Below are positions 23,123-35,827 of a DNA stretch of 64,000 bases, in pieces (position 1 is the first letter of the stretch; each line of letters opens with the position of its first letter). The stretch covers positions 25,124,197 through 25,188,196 of the forward strand of contig CP137671.1 of the NCBI GenBank assembly GCA_037976565.1, given 5' to 3'. The DNA is from Mesocentrotus franciscanus. Lineage: Eukaryota; Echinodermata; Echinoidea; Camarodonta; Strongylocentrotidae. The position numbers were made by a program, and so were the translations under genes. The notes beneath the pieces are model-generated. The model saw nothing but the letters and a program-made list of their open reading frames with translations. It was not told the origin of the DNA and ran no database searches.

Positions 23123-24240
23123 ATGTACATGTAGAATGTAGATCATATTAAAGTTACTGAGTTCTGTTTAACTTAATTGTTTGGTGGTTGTTTTTTTAGA
23201 AGTGCAATTTGAGAAATATGTATACATTTTTTTTCTTTTTTCTTTTCCCCCCTTTCCTTTGGCATGATACTCTGTGATAAGGGCATGGGTAGAGGAAACT
23301 GCACCTAACGTATTGAAAATACATGTGTATTTTACTATTAATATGAATTCCGTACATACACTGTACTACATTGGCCAAGAAAAACAACTTCTGAACACAG
23401 ATTCAAAATAGGCCTGCCTGAAACACTACTACAATACATCCATACATGTACCACTACATCCTTACATGTGATACTACAAAGACTTGGTGTACCGGTAGTC
23501 GAAAAATTCCAACTAACAATAGGTGCACTCATACAGTATGTAATCATTATACGTTTAGAGCAGAAAATATTCATTTAGGACGCATTTGGGTCATTTTATT
23601 TATGCTTGATGTCATCAACACGTACATGCACAGTGTTTTCAATACTATTTTTAGCGTATTGAGCAAATTTGTATGGGTTTTTTGGTGTGAATTTAAGCCC
23701 TAAATATTCTCATTGTTTGTTGCCTTTGTGTTTGTTTGAATGATTGACATTGCTTGTACCGAGATGTATTTTTACCACTGTAGCAAGTCAATCATCGTAT
23801 CAGACTGAAAGTGTATGTACTGTAAAGGGTGTGGATGTGTGTAAATGTATGCAGGTGGGAATGGACTGGAAGCTGGAAGTGAATAGAAGCTAAATGAAGC
23901 CTCATCACAAGGGGCGTTGTGATTGAGATGTTCACACGTGTGGTTGAGATGTTCACATACGTATGTATGTACAACACCTCCAATTTAAAATCAACATGAA
24001 TTTGAAGTTGAAAGACACAGGTCACTCAAACTGCATGATGACCTCATTAATCATCATTAAGACGATCCTTCAAAAAATAAAGCTGATAATACGAAGTAAA
24101 GTGGGCTAATGAGAGTGGGTTCCTTGGTATGAATATGTAGTCCCATATGTTCAAATGTGTGTGTGTGAAGTTTGGATCGGTGGTTTGCCTTTTTAAGCTG
24201 CTAAACATTCATGTTTTAGGTTGAAGGATCGTCATAAAAA
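23123..24240. other. No gene seen; short tandem pieces
   Basis: Contains GTTGAGATGTTCACA repeated around 23922-23957 and TACATG runs. No exon is supported. Confidence 0.35.
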
Positions 24241-24485
24241 TACATAATCACAGACTTTGGTTTATTACCGTACAAATGATACTGGAATGAAAGAAAATCA
24301 CTGCAGAATAACGGATCCTGTACAAGATTATGATGTCATGTTGATTCAACAGGATAAAAATCCCGTTGTTGGCAATGGAACAGCTGATCGCGGCGAAGGT
24401 GAAAATCTCCTGCCGTACTAGTAATCTGTCGGCATGCTTTGCGGTGAAACAACCGTGAAGGCACGTATATGAGTAACCTTTGTGA

Positions 24486-24566
24486 CACACCCCTTCATCT
24501 GCAAGAATCTTCAGGAGTGAAGGAGGCAGATTATGACGAAGAAGAGGAGAAGAAGAACCTTTAATC
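24486..24566 (-). repeat. Second copy of the RHNL...LADE module
   Basis: The minus strand translates as SPLLRHNLPPSLLKILADEG within a 130-codon frame (24640-24248). The same DNA block occurs at 19215-19275 in the opposite orientation. The downstream part of the frame (HADRLLVRQEIFTFAAISCS) is also gene-like. It may be a genuine domain exon spread by duplication, or a transposon fragment. Confidence 0.45.
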
Positions 24567-24639
24567 ACAGACCTCATTTGCATCTGCTCAGTAATCAGTT
24601 TGCATACATGTACACCTGTACCTGTGTACCCAGTCTCCA

Positions 24640-27000
24640 TTCAAAGCTATTCAGATAAAGGATTACAAAACAGGGTAATATGTTCCTTTTGTTATGCTCC
24701 CCTCACATCCCTGGGTGATCTATAAAAAAAAAGGCACCAGGACAGGCAGCTGGTTTCAAATTTAGTAGGTTTGTTGTACATTTACCAGCACATGTATTTC
24801 ATACATTAAAAAAATAAAATAAGCTAAATAAAGTTTGTTTGATTTCTAACATTTATTATACAAGTTTGTACATTATACAGGTTTTACATGTACATGTACA
24901 TGTACATGTACGTTATTTTTTGTACGTGTGCATTAATTTTGGGGTAAAGAAATAGAAAGAGCTGATACATGTACACAATGTACGTACATTGTACAGTACA
25001 TGTACAGTACAGTACATGTACATGTACGTGAGACAGTAGGGACTGAGGTATTTAATAAGCATTTCACCTTTTTGGTAACTGGATATTTCATGAGTGCAAT
25101 ACTTTGACGTTAAATGCACTTTCTATGACATCAGGTGAACTTGAATGTGTCGTCTCATGGATGCAACCTGTGTACAGTATAGGCCACATGCACGTGGTGC
25201 ACGTACAGTACTGATACTCTTCTCTGATTGGCTGAAATAGGGTGGTGTGTCACAGTGGAATTTTCCATTACTTCATGTTCATAGGGGTGCTTTTGTTTTG
25301 CACATCTTTGTTTCCCCTTTGAAACTTGGGGGAAATGTTTTTGCGGGCAAATGTTTTTGCAGGCCGATTACGGAAATGCAATACCATGTTGGATTTTCAG
25401 ATAAAAGCATCCTTTCTATTAAAACTGAGTTTTTAATATAGATGAGTCCATTATCCAATAATTATAAAACTGTCAAATGTTAAAGACAAAAATTTCAGAT
25501 AACTCTTGTCAAAGAAGTACCGTAGAAGGAATCTTGTCATCTCCAACTCTGGATGCAAAAGTTCATGTACATACTGTACAGTACAATGGTTACCCGTGTC
25601 TTGTGTACAAGTATCTCAAAAACAATTTGAAGTGCCTGTGATGAATTACATCGGCAGTACTACTTTGACAATACATTCACTGAATACAATACATTATTTG
25701 CCTACATGTAGACTGTGGAGGGGGCTACAATGTAAGGGTATAATTATTGCATCATCAATTCAACAGTCCTTGCCTGGACAAGTGGGTTCTTGACAGCATC
25801 ACTGGTACATCATAAAGGCGGCTTGTTCTATTGTAGTTACAGTATGTAGTCTTACTCTCAGGTAATGAAGCCCATTTACATGTACATGTACATTGGTACA
25901 TGTACATGTATAGGAGGTAGAATAAAGGAAGAATGAAAGAAACTTGTAATCTACATGTACATTACATGTAATCGTTGATGAAGATCTATTAAGTAATTTT
26001 CCATTTTCATTAATAAATATGAGAGAGGGGGAGAGAGAGAGAGAAGAGAAGATTTTATTTATTTTTTATTTTTATTTATTCTTCTTCTTTTTTTTGGGGG
26101 CTAATGAAGTAGGCCTACATGTACATGTCTGTATTTTGTTATTCTTCAATAAATAAATAAATATTTTTTAAAAAGTTTTCATTTACATGTACAGGTACCA
26201 GCACTTTTGTTTTAATTTCAAGTACATGTTCATTTGACTGAGACGATTTGTTGCACTTGGTCAGTTTGTTAAACCTTTATTTTTTTAACTGGCAATAAGC
26301 AAAAAAAGTGTACTGTACATTTACATGATTGTCATTTAAGAGCTGGTACAGCATTAGTTGAAAATAAATAATGCTTGCTCAATAAAAAGTCACACTCAAA
26401 TATATGCCCACAAATCTACATGTACATGGTAGGTCCTAGTGCTGGGACTGTGTACACGAACGAACCATTAACTATACGTGTAGAAAATTCACTACACGAA
26501 CAAACGAATGAAAAAAAAACAATTCACCTGTTTTTCAGCATGTACGTGTGTACATGAATGGATAAAATGCATTGTACACGGATGGGAAATTACACGCTAA
26601 CTCCCAGCACAAGTACATGTACATGTACATGTACACGTACATACAACAATGTAGGTCCTTTATATTATAACCAGTCCATAACCGTGCAGGCTTAATAACA
26701 AATTTAGAAGCACTCCAAAATACAGGTACATTGTGTATTTATAGAACTTTGTTAAACATTTGTCATTAGTACCTGTTCACCAAGAAAATAGTACCTTTTC
26801 AGAAAAAAAAGGAAGATGCCTTGAAGGATCCAACTGGACATGGCTAGGCTGCCTGAACAGTCACAAATCTGTTAATGCATTACAACTCACAATTCAAAAT
26901 TTTGTTTAAGGGTTCTTGCTAAAATTCCGTGAGTGAGTTTGTCGCTGACCCGATTTACACTGTCTGAATACAAGGCTAATTCTCAAATTCACAATGGAAG
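24640..27000. repeat. TACATG-rich, gene-free stretch
   Basis: Long TACATG arrays at 24888-24911, 25010-25027, 25876-25910 and 26612-26634. A GA-rich run lies at 26020-26052. No exon was recognised. Confidence 0.6.
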
Positions 27001-27005
27001 ATTAA

Positions 27006-27046
27006 GGAATAAAAGGAAGAAGCTGTCTGCTTCTTCCTTTTATTCC
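27006..27046. repeat. Perfect 18-bp hairpin
   Basis: GGAATAAAAGGAAGAAGC (27006-27023) and its exact complement (27029-27046) are separated by TGTCT. The pairing stops at both outer ends. It is shorter than a typical microRNA precursor. Confidence 0.75.
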
Positions 27047-27772
27047 AACATGAATGAACAAGATGTCAAGCCTCTGAAAAAGAAGCATCAGCTGTGTGAA
27101 TAATAAAAGTTCTCCAGGGATGAAAAAAGTCAATATCTTATCAAATTGAAATCAGTAAGTTGCTTTTGAGGTAGTGTGACAATATTGTGTAGCAAGAGAC
27201 ATTTAAAAAAAAGTGAATAAACTGTTGAATTAGATATTAAATAGGTGTATGGGATGACATAGATGGCATGGAATGACACACATGTAACAGATCATTAAAA
27301 AAACAGTTTTGACTATTGTTGCATGTACATGTATATCATGATCTCGAAAGGGAAGGAGGCGCCAAATGTCATGATAAATGATGACAATGTTCACAACAGT
27401 ATAGTGTGTACAAATACACATGTACATACTGTACATGCGTGCATCATGTGACGAAGGCATGCACTTTCTACATCCACACATGTACATACATGTACGTACA
27501 ATGTATAAAATGTAGGCCCATTTTGTGGATGGACTATAAAAACACAGGTTGAAATAATAATAAGTCTAACATTAATTGATAATCTGTATTTACATGTACA
27601 GTACATGTACAGTATGTACCCTTGATGCATCCTTGATTGTTTTTATAAATAAGCATCAAGTCATTTGTCATTAGGCCTTCTGAAAGTGTTTTTCCTTTTT
27701 TTCTCCTTCTCTTTCGGAGGTGTCTAAATACATGTACATGTTATGTACATTTAATATCTGCATGTAACATAA

Positions 27773-30256
27773 TAGGGTCAAATTCAGGCTAAGAATTACT
27801 TTTTTTATGGGGGCTACTTTTCAAAAAACCAAGGGGCTACTTTAAGAAAAGTGGGGGCTACTTTTGAAAAGAGGGGGCTACTTTCTTACAGCCATATTGT
27901 AAGCTGTAACAAATTAAAGTTGTGTTTTTCCTTTATAGCCATACTGCTAGCGACCAAATTAGTACGTACATGTACAGTAATATGTTATTTAGTCTCGAAT
28001 TTTTATCATGGCCTGGACAATGCAATTCCATTTTTAAAAAAATGTAATTCTGTTTAAAATTGTGTTATTTATAACTTAAACCATTAAATGTGAGTGAATA
28101 TTTTTACTGTTGTCCCACATACCGATGTACTTGTTATAACGAAACATGTAAAATCATGGCCGATTTTTTCTTCCCGTATAGTCTAGACTCTAAAGACAAA
28201 GCTAGTTTCATTTCGTAGACAGAAATTGATGCCATCAATGTCTGACAATGGCATGTACTATAATAATATAATTTAATTAAACCGTTGTGAGATAATTTCT
28301 GAGGTAAAGGATAGGCCTGTTTTGAAAGCCCCTTTTTGGTAGTCGACTACTCGGTGATTTTTTTGGACGATTAATCGACTAGTCGGTAATATAGATGTAA
28401 GCTGATATAGACTATTATCAGCGTTATAGCTACGGTGGGCGGCGCTGGGCGGGCCCGCCCAGCACGGGGGATTTCCGCCCACCACTCCTGATGAAAAACA
28501 CTGCTTCCGCCCAGCACTAATTTCACATAAAACCTGCTTTAAATTAACTATTTGTGAAGAAAAGAAGTACTTACATTCATATTTCCGTCGTTAATCGTGT
28601 TTTATTTGCAATTGTGCAAGATTCCTGTTTTTAATTCGACAATAAATGATTATTTTTGAAGATTTGTCGAGTGTTGTTTGTCAAAATACGTTACGATTCA
28701 TGAAAACTGCCATTGAATTTACCGTACGTACAGTACCGATGTATGTATATTCGGTCAGTGATAACGGTACGTATCATACGTATATATGGGTAAATTCAAT
28801 ATGGCCGCCGGCTCGTTCGATTACTGTTCTTATAAATATTTATTTTTAATATGGTAAATAAAAAAGATCGTAATTTTCCAGAAAAAAATTAAAATACTGT
28901 ATTATATATTTATTTCATCATTTACATTGAAAAATTTGTCCGAAATTGTTACACTTATGTATCATGTACCAACACACATACGTACACACACTCAAAATAC
29001 GAAATACACTCAAAGCCAACCACCAGACACATATTTAGAATCGACAAACATCCATCTTCACGATAGTCAAAATCATCAATCAACCAGAAATATTACAATA
29101 ATAATAGTTTAACAAATAAAATATTGCATATTTGTAGGTTCGTGACAGGTATTTACATACAAATTATCGCTAGAATTGTTTTCTTTCTTCATCGTCGTCG
29201 TATTTCTTCATCTCACTACGGGCTCACTACATGAATAATCACACATGGGGCAATGCATAATTGTATTCACTGCACGTACGTCAACAATTTAGTTTGAGCC
29301 AGCCCGCTAGTTGTTTGCTTCTAAGTTAAGGTTAGGTAGGAATTTGATTTATTTAAATTTCCTTCCAATGTCTTAGAAAGTAGAATTATTGTGTAATTTG
29401 TGACAGATTTCTATCCATTTAGACTCTTTTTAGGCGATGTTCTTGGGTTCCCAATGAGTCATCGAGTAGTCGGTTATCAAGTTCATTATTCGACTACTGG
29501 CTTTACCGGGCGGGTAGTCGATTAAACGATTACTCGAAACGGGCCTAGTAAAGGAACATCATTGATATATATATTTACGTTTTTTTTTATAACAAAATAT
29601 AATTTCTGTCAACGAAACTAGTTTTATACGGGAAAAATCTGGCATTCATTTATTGCATGTTTCGTTATAACAAATATATCGGTATGTGGGACAACAGTAA
29701 AATATTCAGTCACATTGACTGGTTTTAAGTCATAAATAACACACTTTTAAACGGAATCACATTTTAAAATTGGGATTGCATTGTCAATGATAATTCGGGT
29801 CAGAAAAAATACTAAATAAACATATTACATACGTACCAATTTGGTCGCCAGCAGTTCACAGCACTGACGGACGGTACTCGCAAGTGCTTATTTGCCTCAT
29901 GCATGTACATGTATATGGGTACGATACGGTACTTTGTATTATTATATATAGAGATCTATGGCAGACATCATATTGACACGCGCACGGCCATTTATGTGTT
30001 ATATTATTGCCAGTACTCGGATCGTTCGTGCAAGTTAGCTATTTGTGCAGCTAAGCTCGTGTCCGTCAGGGCTCGGTGCGCGGGCGGGCTGGCGGGCGGG
30101 CAGTAGCCCGCGATCAGAATCAGTAGCGAAAATCATACGGGGGCGACTCTTCTTAGAATGGTCGCCCCTTCAAGTACAGTTTTCAGGATTTTAGGGGGCG
30201 ATTCTGAGACTCACGGGGGCAAAGTCGCCCGTCGCCCTCGTGTATTTCTGACCCTA
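27773..30256. mobile_element. Long-armed fold-back element with nested hAT
   Basis: Outer ends TAGGGTCAAA (27773) and TGACCCTA (30256) are inverted. Arms of roughly 300 bp match in reverse complement: 27930-28240 with 29590-29850 share blocks such as TGTTGTCCCACATACCGAT and TTGTTATAACGAAACATG. The left subterminal region repeats GGGGGCTACTTT, the right one GGGGGCGAC. An intact hAT element (28312-29547) is inserted near the centre. The flanking 8-mers (TAACATAA, GTCAAGTT) differ, so the two ends may not come from one insertion. A partial copy of the right end is at 63520-63914. Confidence 0.65.
28312..29547. mobile_element. hAT-type element with 8-bp target duplication
   Basis: GTAAAGGA is repeated exactly at 28304-28311 and 29548-29555. 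Ends are TAGGCCTGTTT and the complement of TAGGCCCGTTT. Subterminal palindromes of the GTCGACTACTCGG / CGACTAGTCGG type lie at both ends. The inside holds, in reverse complement, the core also found at 31100-31787 and 44930-45430, including a GCGCTGGGCGGGCCCGCCC block. No transposase frame is seen. Confidence 0.85.
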
Positions 30257-30735
30257 GTCAAGTTTGTTTCATTAAGATGTCAAATCTGAAGATCTACATC
30301 TTCTTTTGCAAATAGTACAGTTTTGAAATAAATGTAGATTTATTGCCCTTCTGTCTTGGTAGACAATACAGCCCTTTACCACTTTACATTCATATTTTGG
30401 TTCATAATTTTTGGGAGTTTATCAAAGTTGATATACATGTATAGGAGAGATTTCACAAGTAAGCAATAAAAAGACATGTTTGATTGCTGTTTTGAACTCA
30501 CAATAATTCACTGCAGGGTGTTGCACATACAAATGTACATGTACAGGGCCTCATGCCCCTCCCCCATTTGCAGTGTGACTGGAGTCCAGACCCCATTTTT
30601 TTAAATAGAAATTTTAGTTTTAAAAATAAGGCCATACAATGTACAGAGAGACTCTAAGATTGGTAATCCACACCTGGCTCCAGTGAATCATAGTTTACTT
30701 TTCTAATACCATTTCAGGATAAATTGATTGTTTGG

Positions 30736-30803
30736 AGCCAGAAGGATATTAACACATACTTTAACACAGATATACATGTACATGTATGTCCTTCTGGCTC
30801 TGA
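30736..30803. repeat. Inverted repeat GGAGCCAGAAGGA
   Basis: GAGCCAGAAGGATAT is mirrored by ATGTCCTTCTGGCTC about 40 bases on. An acceptor-like TACCATTTCAG precedes it at 30717 with a short open frame (DKLIVWSQKDIN), but the inverted repeat explains the sequence better. Confidence 0.55.
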
Positions 30804-31099
30804 ACAGATAACATTTTAGACTACTCAACAATAAAACTTCAATATATGACAGCTTTCACTTCATCAAACCCAATCTTGTCAGAACTCAGAATGTGGTAGT
30901 GGTACTCAAGATAGAAAGGTCAAGTAGGCAGATTCTTTACATATCAATCATACACTCGTACATTTACATGCATCTCCACTACAGGTATGTAGAATGGAGT
31001 AAACAATACCAATGATAATCTTGAGACTGTACTGATTAAAAGCATCTATAGTTGTTATTGCTGATGATAATAATAACTGTGGTTTCTTATAGTGCACAT

Positions 31100-31185
31100 T
31101 AGTGCTGTGATCAAACGTTTAACCGTCCGGTATCCGACCGTCCATGGCACTATCCGTTTTGAATGTGACGGTTTCGTTTACCCGA

Positions 31186-31218
<33 letters not shown>

Positions 31219-31787
31219 CGGACAAATTTTACAATATAAATAATAGAATAAATATATCTTACAGTATTTTAATTTATTTATTCCGGAAAATTACGAGAAA
31301 AAAATTTAACTTATTGAAAATAAACATTTATAAGAACAGTAATGGAACGAGCCTGAGCTGCTATCTCTGTGTATTATAACATGTACATCGGTACATTCAA
31401 TATGGCAGCCTTCATGAATCGCAACTTTAGACAACAACACTCGGCAAATCTTTAAAAATAATCAGTTTATGTCAAATTGAAATCATGATTCTTGTACAAT
31501 TGCAAATAAAACACAAGTAAAGACGGAAATATGAATGTAAGTAATATTTTTCTTGACGAATAGTTACGTTTTTATGTGAAATTAGTGCCGGTCGAAAGCA
31601 GTGTTTTTCATCAGAAGTGGTGGGCGAAAATCCCCCCTGGTCGGCCCGCGCCCGCCCAGTGCCGACCACTATTCTTACAATCAGCGGCGACCTTGGCAAA
31701 AGTGAGTAATTTTCGTTTAACCGAAAACCGTCCGGTTTTGACTAGCGGTTAAACGGAATTGGAAATATCCGTGATGTTACAACACTA
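31100..31787. mobile_element. hAT-type element with 8-bp target duplication
   Basis: GTGCACAT flanks both sides exactly (31092-31099, 31788-31795). Ends are TAGTGCTGT and the complement of TAGTGTTGT. Subterminal blocks are TTAACCGTCCGG near the left end and ACCGTCCGGTT near the right end. The core (about 31230-31680) is homologous to those in 28312-29547 and 44930-45430. A 22-T run lies at 31189-31213. No transposase. Confidence 0.9.
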
Positions 31788-31800
31788 GTGCACATGTCCG

Positions 31801-32020
31801 TGATGCCATGACACTCCTGGTGCTCCATGATTATTATCCCAGTCATAGCGAGTGTATGAAATGTTTTCGCATATAATATCGGGTACCCATTCACACCTGG
31901 ATGGATAGTGGCAAGGTGCTGGATTGATGTGTCTTGTCAAAGGATGTTGGTGCCCGGCTGGTATTGAACCCTCAACCTTTGGATTGAGAGTCAAGTGACT
32001 AAACCACTATACCATGAAAT
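31801..32020 (-). repeat. tRNA-derived SINE
   Basis: On the minus strand the head has an A-box-like TGGTATAGTGGTTTAGTCAC (32014-31995) and an exact B box GGTTCAATACC (31970-31960). After these come a CATCCTTTGACAAGACACAT block and CAGGTGTGAATGGGTACCCG. Pol III promoter spacing plus a non-tRNA body identifies a SINE. The related heads at 2920 and 47100 lie on the same strand. Confidence 0.75.
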
Positions 32021-32199
32021 CTCCAGTGACCAGTCAGATTGACACCAGACCGGTTTTGCAGACCAAACAAACAGTTACATGACCCCCCCAATGACCAAAA
32101 ATCTGTTGGTTTGGAGTCTGTTTAGCAGAGGTACTGAAATGTGAATGCATTTACATGTACATGTAGGTTCAAAATGGAAGTGATTTTAATATAGAAATA

Positions 32200-32250
32200 T
32201 ACATTGTACAATGTATAGTACAATGTATAGTACAATGTATAGTACATGTA
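32200..32250 (+). repeat. Tandem TAGTACAATGTA repeat
   Basis: Three to four 14-bp units (ACAATGTATAGT) run into a TACATG array. Confidence 0.8.
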
Positions 32251-32339
32251 CATGTACATGGTATGTTTGTGAACATATACAGCTACATGTACAGTACATG
32301 TACTGTATGTACCCATAGTTGTTCCATCTGTTTCATTCT

Positions 32340-32475
32340 TCTCATAGCACTCCTATATCTCTCTCGATCTCTCTCTGTCTTCTGCATTCTTCCTCTTTCT
32401 TTTTTTTCTAACTTTATACATGTAACCCTCTCTCTTGGAATTGTTCTCTCCCTGACACTTTCTCTCTCTTTCAGT
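32340..32475 (+). repeat. Pyrimidine-rich (CT)n tract
   Basis: CTCTCT-rich low-complexity sequence; the serine/leucine-rich frame through it is not a gene. Confidence 0.75.
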
Positions 32476-32544
32476 ATCGTTTAATTATTTTCTATGATAA
32501 ATCCTCATATATTGTGTTTGACTGTGTTGAATTACATTCCCTTA

Positions 32545-32735
32545 TAGAAAGGTACTATGGTGGCCATGTTTCTTTTGTCCAAGTTGCCATCCACCATGGT
32601 GACCATGGTTGCCGTGGTTTCAGGCAATGATAAACATAGCTATGTATTTCATTGTTTGGTGCCATGATTGCCATGGTTGCCGTGGTGGATGGTAGTTTGG
32701 ACGGAGGAACCATGGTTACCATGGAACTTTTTTGT
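32545..32735. repeat. Fold-back rich in CCATGGT
   Basis: The left half (AAGGTACTATGGTGGCCATG ... GCCATCCACCATGGTGACCA) pairs with the right half (TGGTGGATGGTAGTTTGG ... ACCATGGTTACCATGGAAC). The whole is one imperfect palindrome about a GCAATGATAAACATAGC centre, and CCATGGT recurs several times. No target duplication was recognised. Confidence 0.65.
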
Positions 32736-33110
32736 AAGGGTTATCGAGTAGCATTATGAATAGGCATTCAATTTGCAGTTTATTAAGGTTCGAAATCAAA
32801 AAAATCTTCAGTATTTACTTATTATAAAATCATTTAATCAGCCTCAATTTCTATTTAAAATATGAATATTCCTCACATGTAACAATGATTACAAAAATAA
32901 TAATAATGACGAATCTATTCTACTTGTATCATCAATTTGTTTGCAAGTTTGGAATATGTAATTATAAGTTGTGATCTATTTTACTGTGTATTATTTGTAG
33001 TTGTCTATATCTAAGTTTTGTTGAAATGTTTTTTAAAACTGAGCTTGTAAAACTTGCAATGTAATTTAGCTCTCGGGCTACCATTTTGCAGTTGTTCTAA
33101 TAAAACCATT

Positions 33111-33133
33111 CTACTACTACTACTACTACTACA
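33111..33133 (+). repeat. (ACT)n microsatellite
   Basis: Perfect CTACTACTACTACTACTAC run. Confidence 0.85.
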
Positions 33134-33139
33134 TGTACT

Positions 33140-34300
33140 GTACATGCAGCTCAATCTTATTTTTATTTGATTTACATATTATGTTTACGATGTACCTACA
33201 CGTACAGTACATGTATTTGAAACTGTACTTTCTACTCAAAACGTTGCCAAATATTCACGGATAAATTCATGCTGCATGAGCGGCATACCTTTGATTTTTA
33301 TTTGAATGTTAGAATGCAGAATGCATTCATTGAATTATTAAACTGCACTTGCAAAAATAACAACAACAAAATTGTGCTGTACGTCTCAGTCTACAGCTGA
33401 TATTTCACCTTTCAAATATGAATGATTGATACAGTCTTTACTCTGTGTAGCTGCGTATGCTGAGACCGCTCTGCTGAGGCCACTCTGACGCAAGCAATAA
33501 GCGTGACCAGGCTTGGTATGTGCTATGTTTACATGTAAATTATTGATTGATCAAGTTCAAGCCAAGCTAGCATATCTCTCTTGTGTTGGGATTCTGGCCA
33601 ACAAGGCGTCACCAGCAAGTGTTTACAATGCCCAGAGGTGACTTTTCAGGGTAATAGAGGATAGTCTTCTGAAGGACAGTACTTGTGATTAATTTGATGG
33701 ATATCCTGTGAAATCGGTTTTGTTCAGATTGTGACCTTCCTTAGGAAAGGCTAGAATAAGACTGCCAAGAAGGTCCACATATTTCTTCTTTGATTTAATG
33801 ATAACCTTTAAAAATAAATGAATTTGGCATGATCATGTACTTGTACAGGTGTACGTGTAGTATGAAAGGCCAGGAAGTGTATGGAGTGTAGACTACACAT
33901 GGTTTGGTGAAAGGAAGTGATACATATTCATGAGGAGACACACCTCCAACTTACCCCCATCCTGTAGCCAATCATAGCTAAGATTGGTCATGAGCTGACT
34001 GTGTGTATTTGTGTGTGTGCTTCAGTGCTCATACTCCACACAACACGTACAAGCCAGCGAAGTGTGCGAATACAGATCATGCATATTCATAACTTCAGGC
34101 AGCTGTTTCAGTGTGATGCAATATCCCAGAGAAGTTGCTGCATGCAACATACTACTCTCTCATGTTCTGCATGTACAGTACATGTACTGTACATGTGTGA
34201 AGGTGTACTGTACAGGCGTGATATATCTGTTGTTGAAAAAGATTTGTTATTGGTGTCCATTTGGGATTGCATAAGCCATACTTTTATCCAAGGCTTCTAC
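33140..34300. other. No gene seen
   Basis: Ordinary AT-rich sequence. Overlapping frames at 34001-34303 are cysteine- and histidine-rich readings of CATGTACAGTACATG repeats and are not supported. Confidence 0.35.
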
Positions 34301-34478
34301 TAGACCCATGGAACCAAAACACAACAGCCAAATGCTTGGTGTATCAAACTGTTATTGTGCCCCTGTGCCTGTGGATGGTTGTGACTTGAACCTCTCCGAT
34401 ACGTCCAAAGTCAGCGGTGATACAATGGGGAAACATGCCAGTCTTGACTGTGTTAGGCGTGAACCTCTCTCCTTTCAG

Positions 34479-34577
34479 GAGATGGAGGAGAAAATTTGGG
34501 AGGAGGAAGTGACGGAAGATGTGGTGCCAGAAACCAAAATGACAGGAAAACGTTGTAGATCATCGGCAACCACACAG
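34479..34577 (+). CDS. Small internal exon of plus-strand gene
   Basis: ACCTCTCTCCTTTCAG (AG at 34477-34478) is a strong acceptor and CAG|GTCAGTGAG a strong donor. The 99-base exon is open only in phase 0: EMEEKIWEEEVTEDVVPETK then MTGKRCRSSATTQ, an acidic segment followed by a basic one. Entry in phase 0 fits the exit of 21486-21921. The frame is also open upstream to an ATG at 34308 (good context, CCCATGG; peptide MEPKHNSQMLGVSN). An alternative is therefore a longer first exon 34308-34577 of 90 codons, reached by a different promoter. Product unknown. Confidence 0.5.
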
Positions 34578-35323
34578 GTCAGTGAGACACAGAGATTGGG
34601 GGTCCCTTTTCAAGGAAAAATCTTGGCACTGAGCCCACTATATTGCAAACTTTTGATGGTCAGTGTGTAAACTCCAGATGCTTTTGTCAGCCAAAGAGTC
34701 ATGGAGATTGTGCTGAAGAGAATTTGTGATATAAAATTACATGGAGACATGTACATGTATCCTACTTTAATATTGTGTATATACCTGTACATGTACATGT
34801 ACATGTATCCGTATGCTGACATGTTTGAAAATACATCCTGTACACTTTTTCATAAAGATCTACAGTACATGTACATGTATGTACACTGTATAGAGGTTAC
34901 TTTTTACTTACAAATTTTGATAAAATCACTAAATAATCCAGTGTAAAATTTACATATTGATTGAACTACTTTATAGGAGTACTTGCACTGCACTCATGAC
35001 CACCAATACTTGACCATGATATCTGTATCTGTCTGTGGTCTTGTCATGTGCTAGTGGTCATTGTCCATAATTGACATGGTTTGACCTTGGTCCTTGGCTG
35101 TGGTCCTTGGCTGTGGTCACAAGCAAGCCAATTTCCTCTGGCATTGTTCTCTTATCTCTCACTGAAAGGGCGAATTAGACGACTTCAGTGTACATGTCTG
35201 TACATTTAATTAGGAAATGCCTCTTCAATCTTTTGTTCTGTATTCATGCACATTCACATGGAAAATATGTTATTGCCATGCACACTGTACACTATGATAT
35301 TGATTATATTAGAACTAGCAGGG

Positions 35324-35342
35324 CCCGTGGAAAATCCACGGG
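35324..35342. repeat. CCCGTGGA/TCCACGGG hairpin
   Basis: An 8-bp perfect stem around AAA, next to TCTAGGGAGGGTGGGAGGGG. It probably marks the end of a decayed element. Confidence 0.5.
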
Positions 35343-35827
35343 ATTCTAGGGAGGGTGGGAGGGGGTTGTAAATACTTTAAAATAGATATGTGCTATCGAT
35401 TTTTTTGGATTTTTTTTTTGGATTTTTTTAATAATAATTTTTAATTATAATTTTTATTATATTAAAAAAAAAAGATATTTCTGTGCTAGATGAAATTATT
35501 TTTCTTCATTGTATATGCCTACTTGTTATCATTTTATAATTTTTCTTCTTCTTTTCATTAATATTTTACTCGTTAGAATACCAACCTTTTGTTTGCTGTC
35601 CCATCATGTATCGTTTTGAATTTTTAATTTTTATCTGAATTATGTAATAAAACTTGAAAACTGGAAGAAAACAGTGAAATCAATAATTTGTAATCAAAAT
35701 TGATGCAGATATTTTAGACTTTACCTTCGTTTTCACTTTCGTTATTTACGATTATTATTGTCGTCACTTCGTTCCTATTATTCTCACTATCCCTTTCCCG
35801 GATCCTCACTCTCGTTATCTATACGAA

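Noticed and set aside
31960..32014. tRNA gene on the minus strand
   Set aside because: A and B boxes are present but acceptor and T stems do not pair and the body is SINE.
34001..34303. Overlapping Cys-rich frames of 100 and 87 codons
   Set aside because: Partly made from CATGTACAGTACATG palindromes, with no splice sites or start context.
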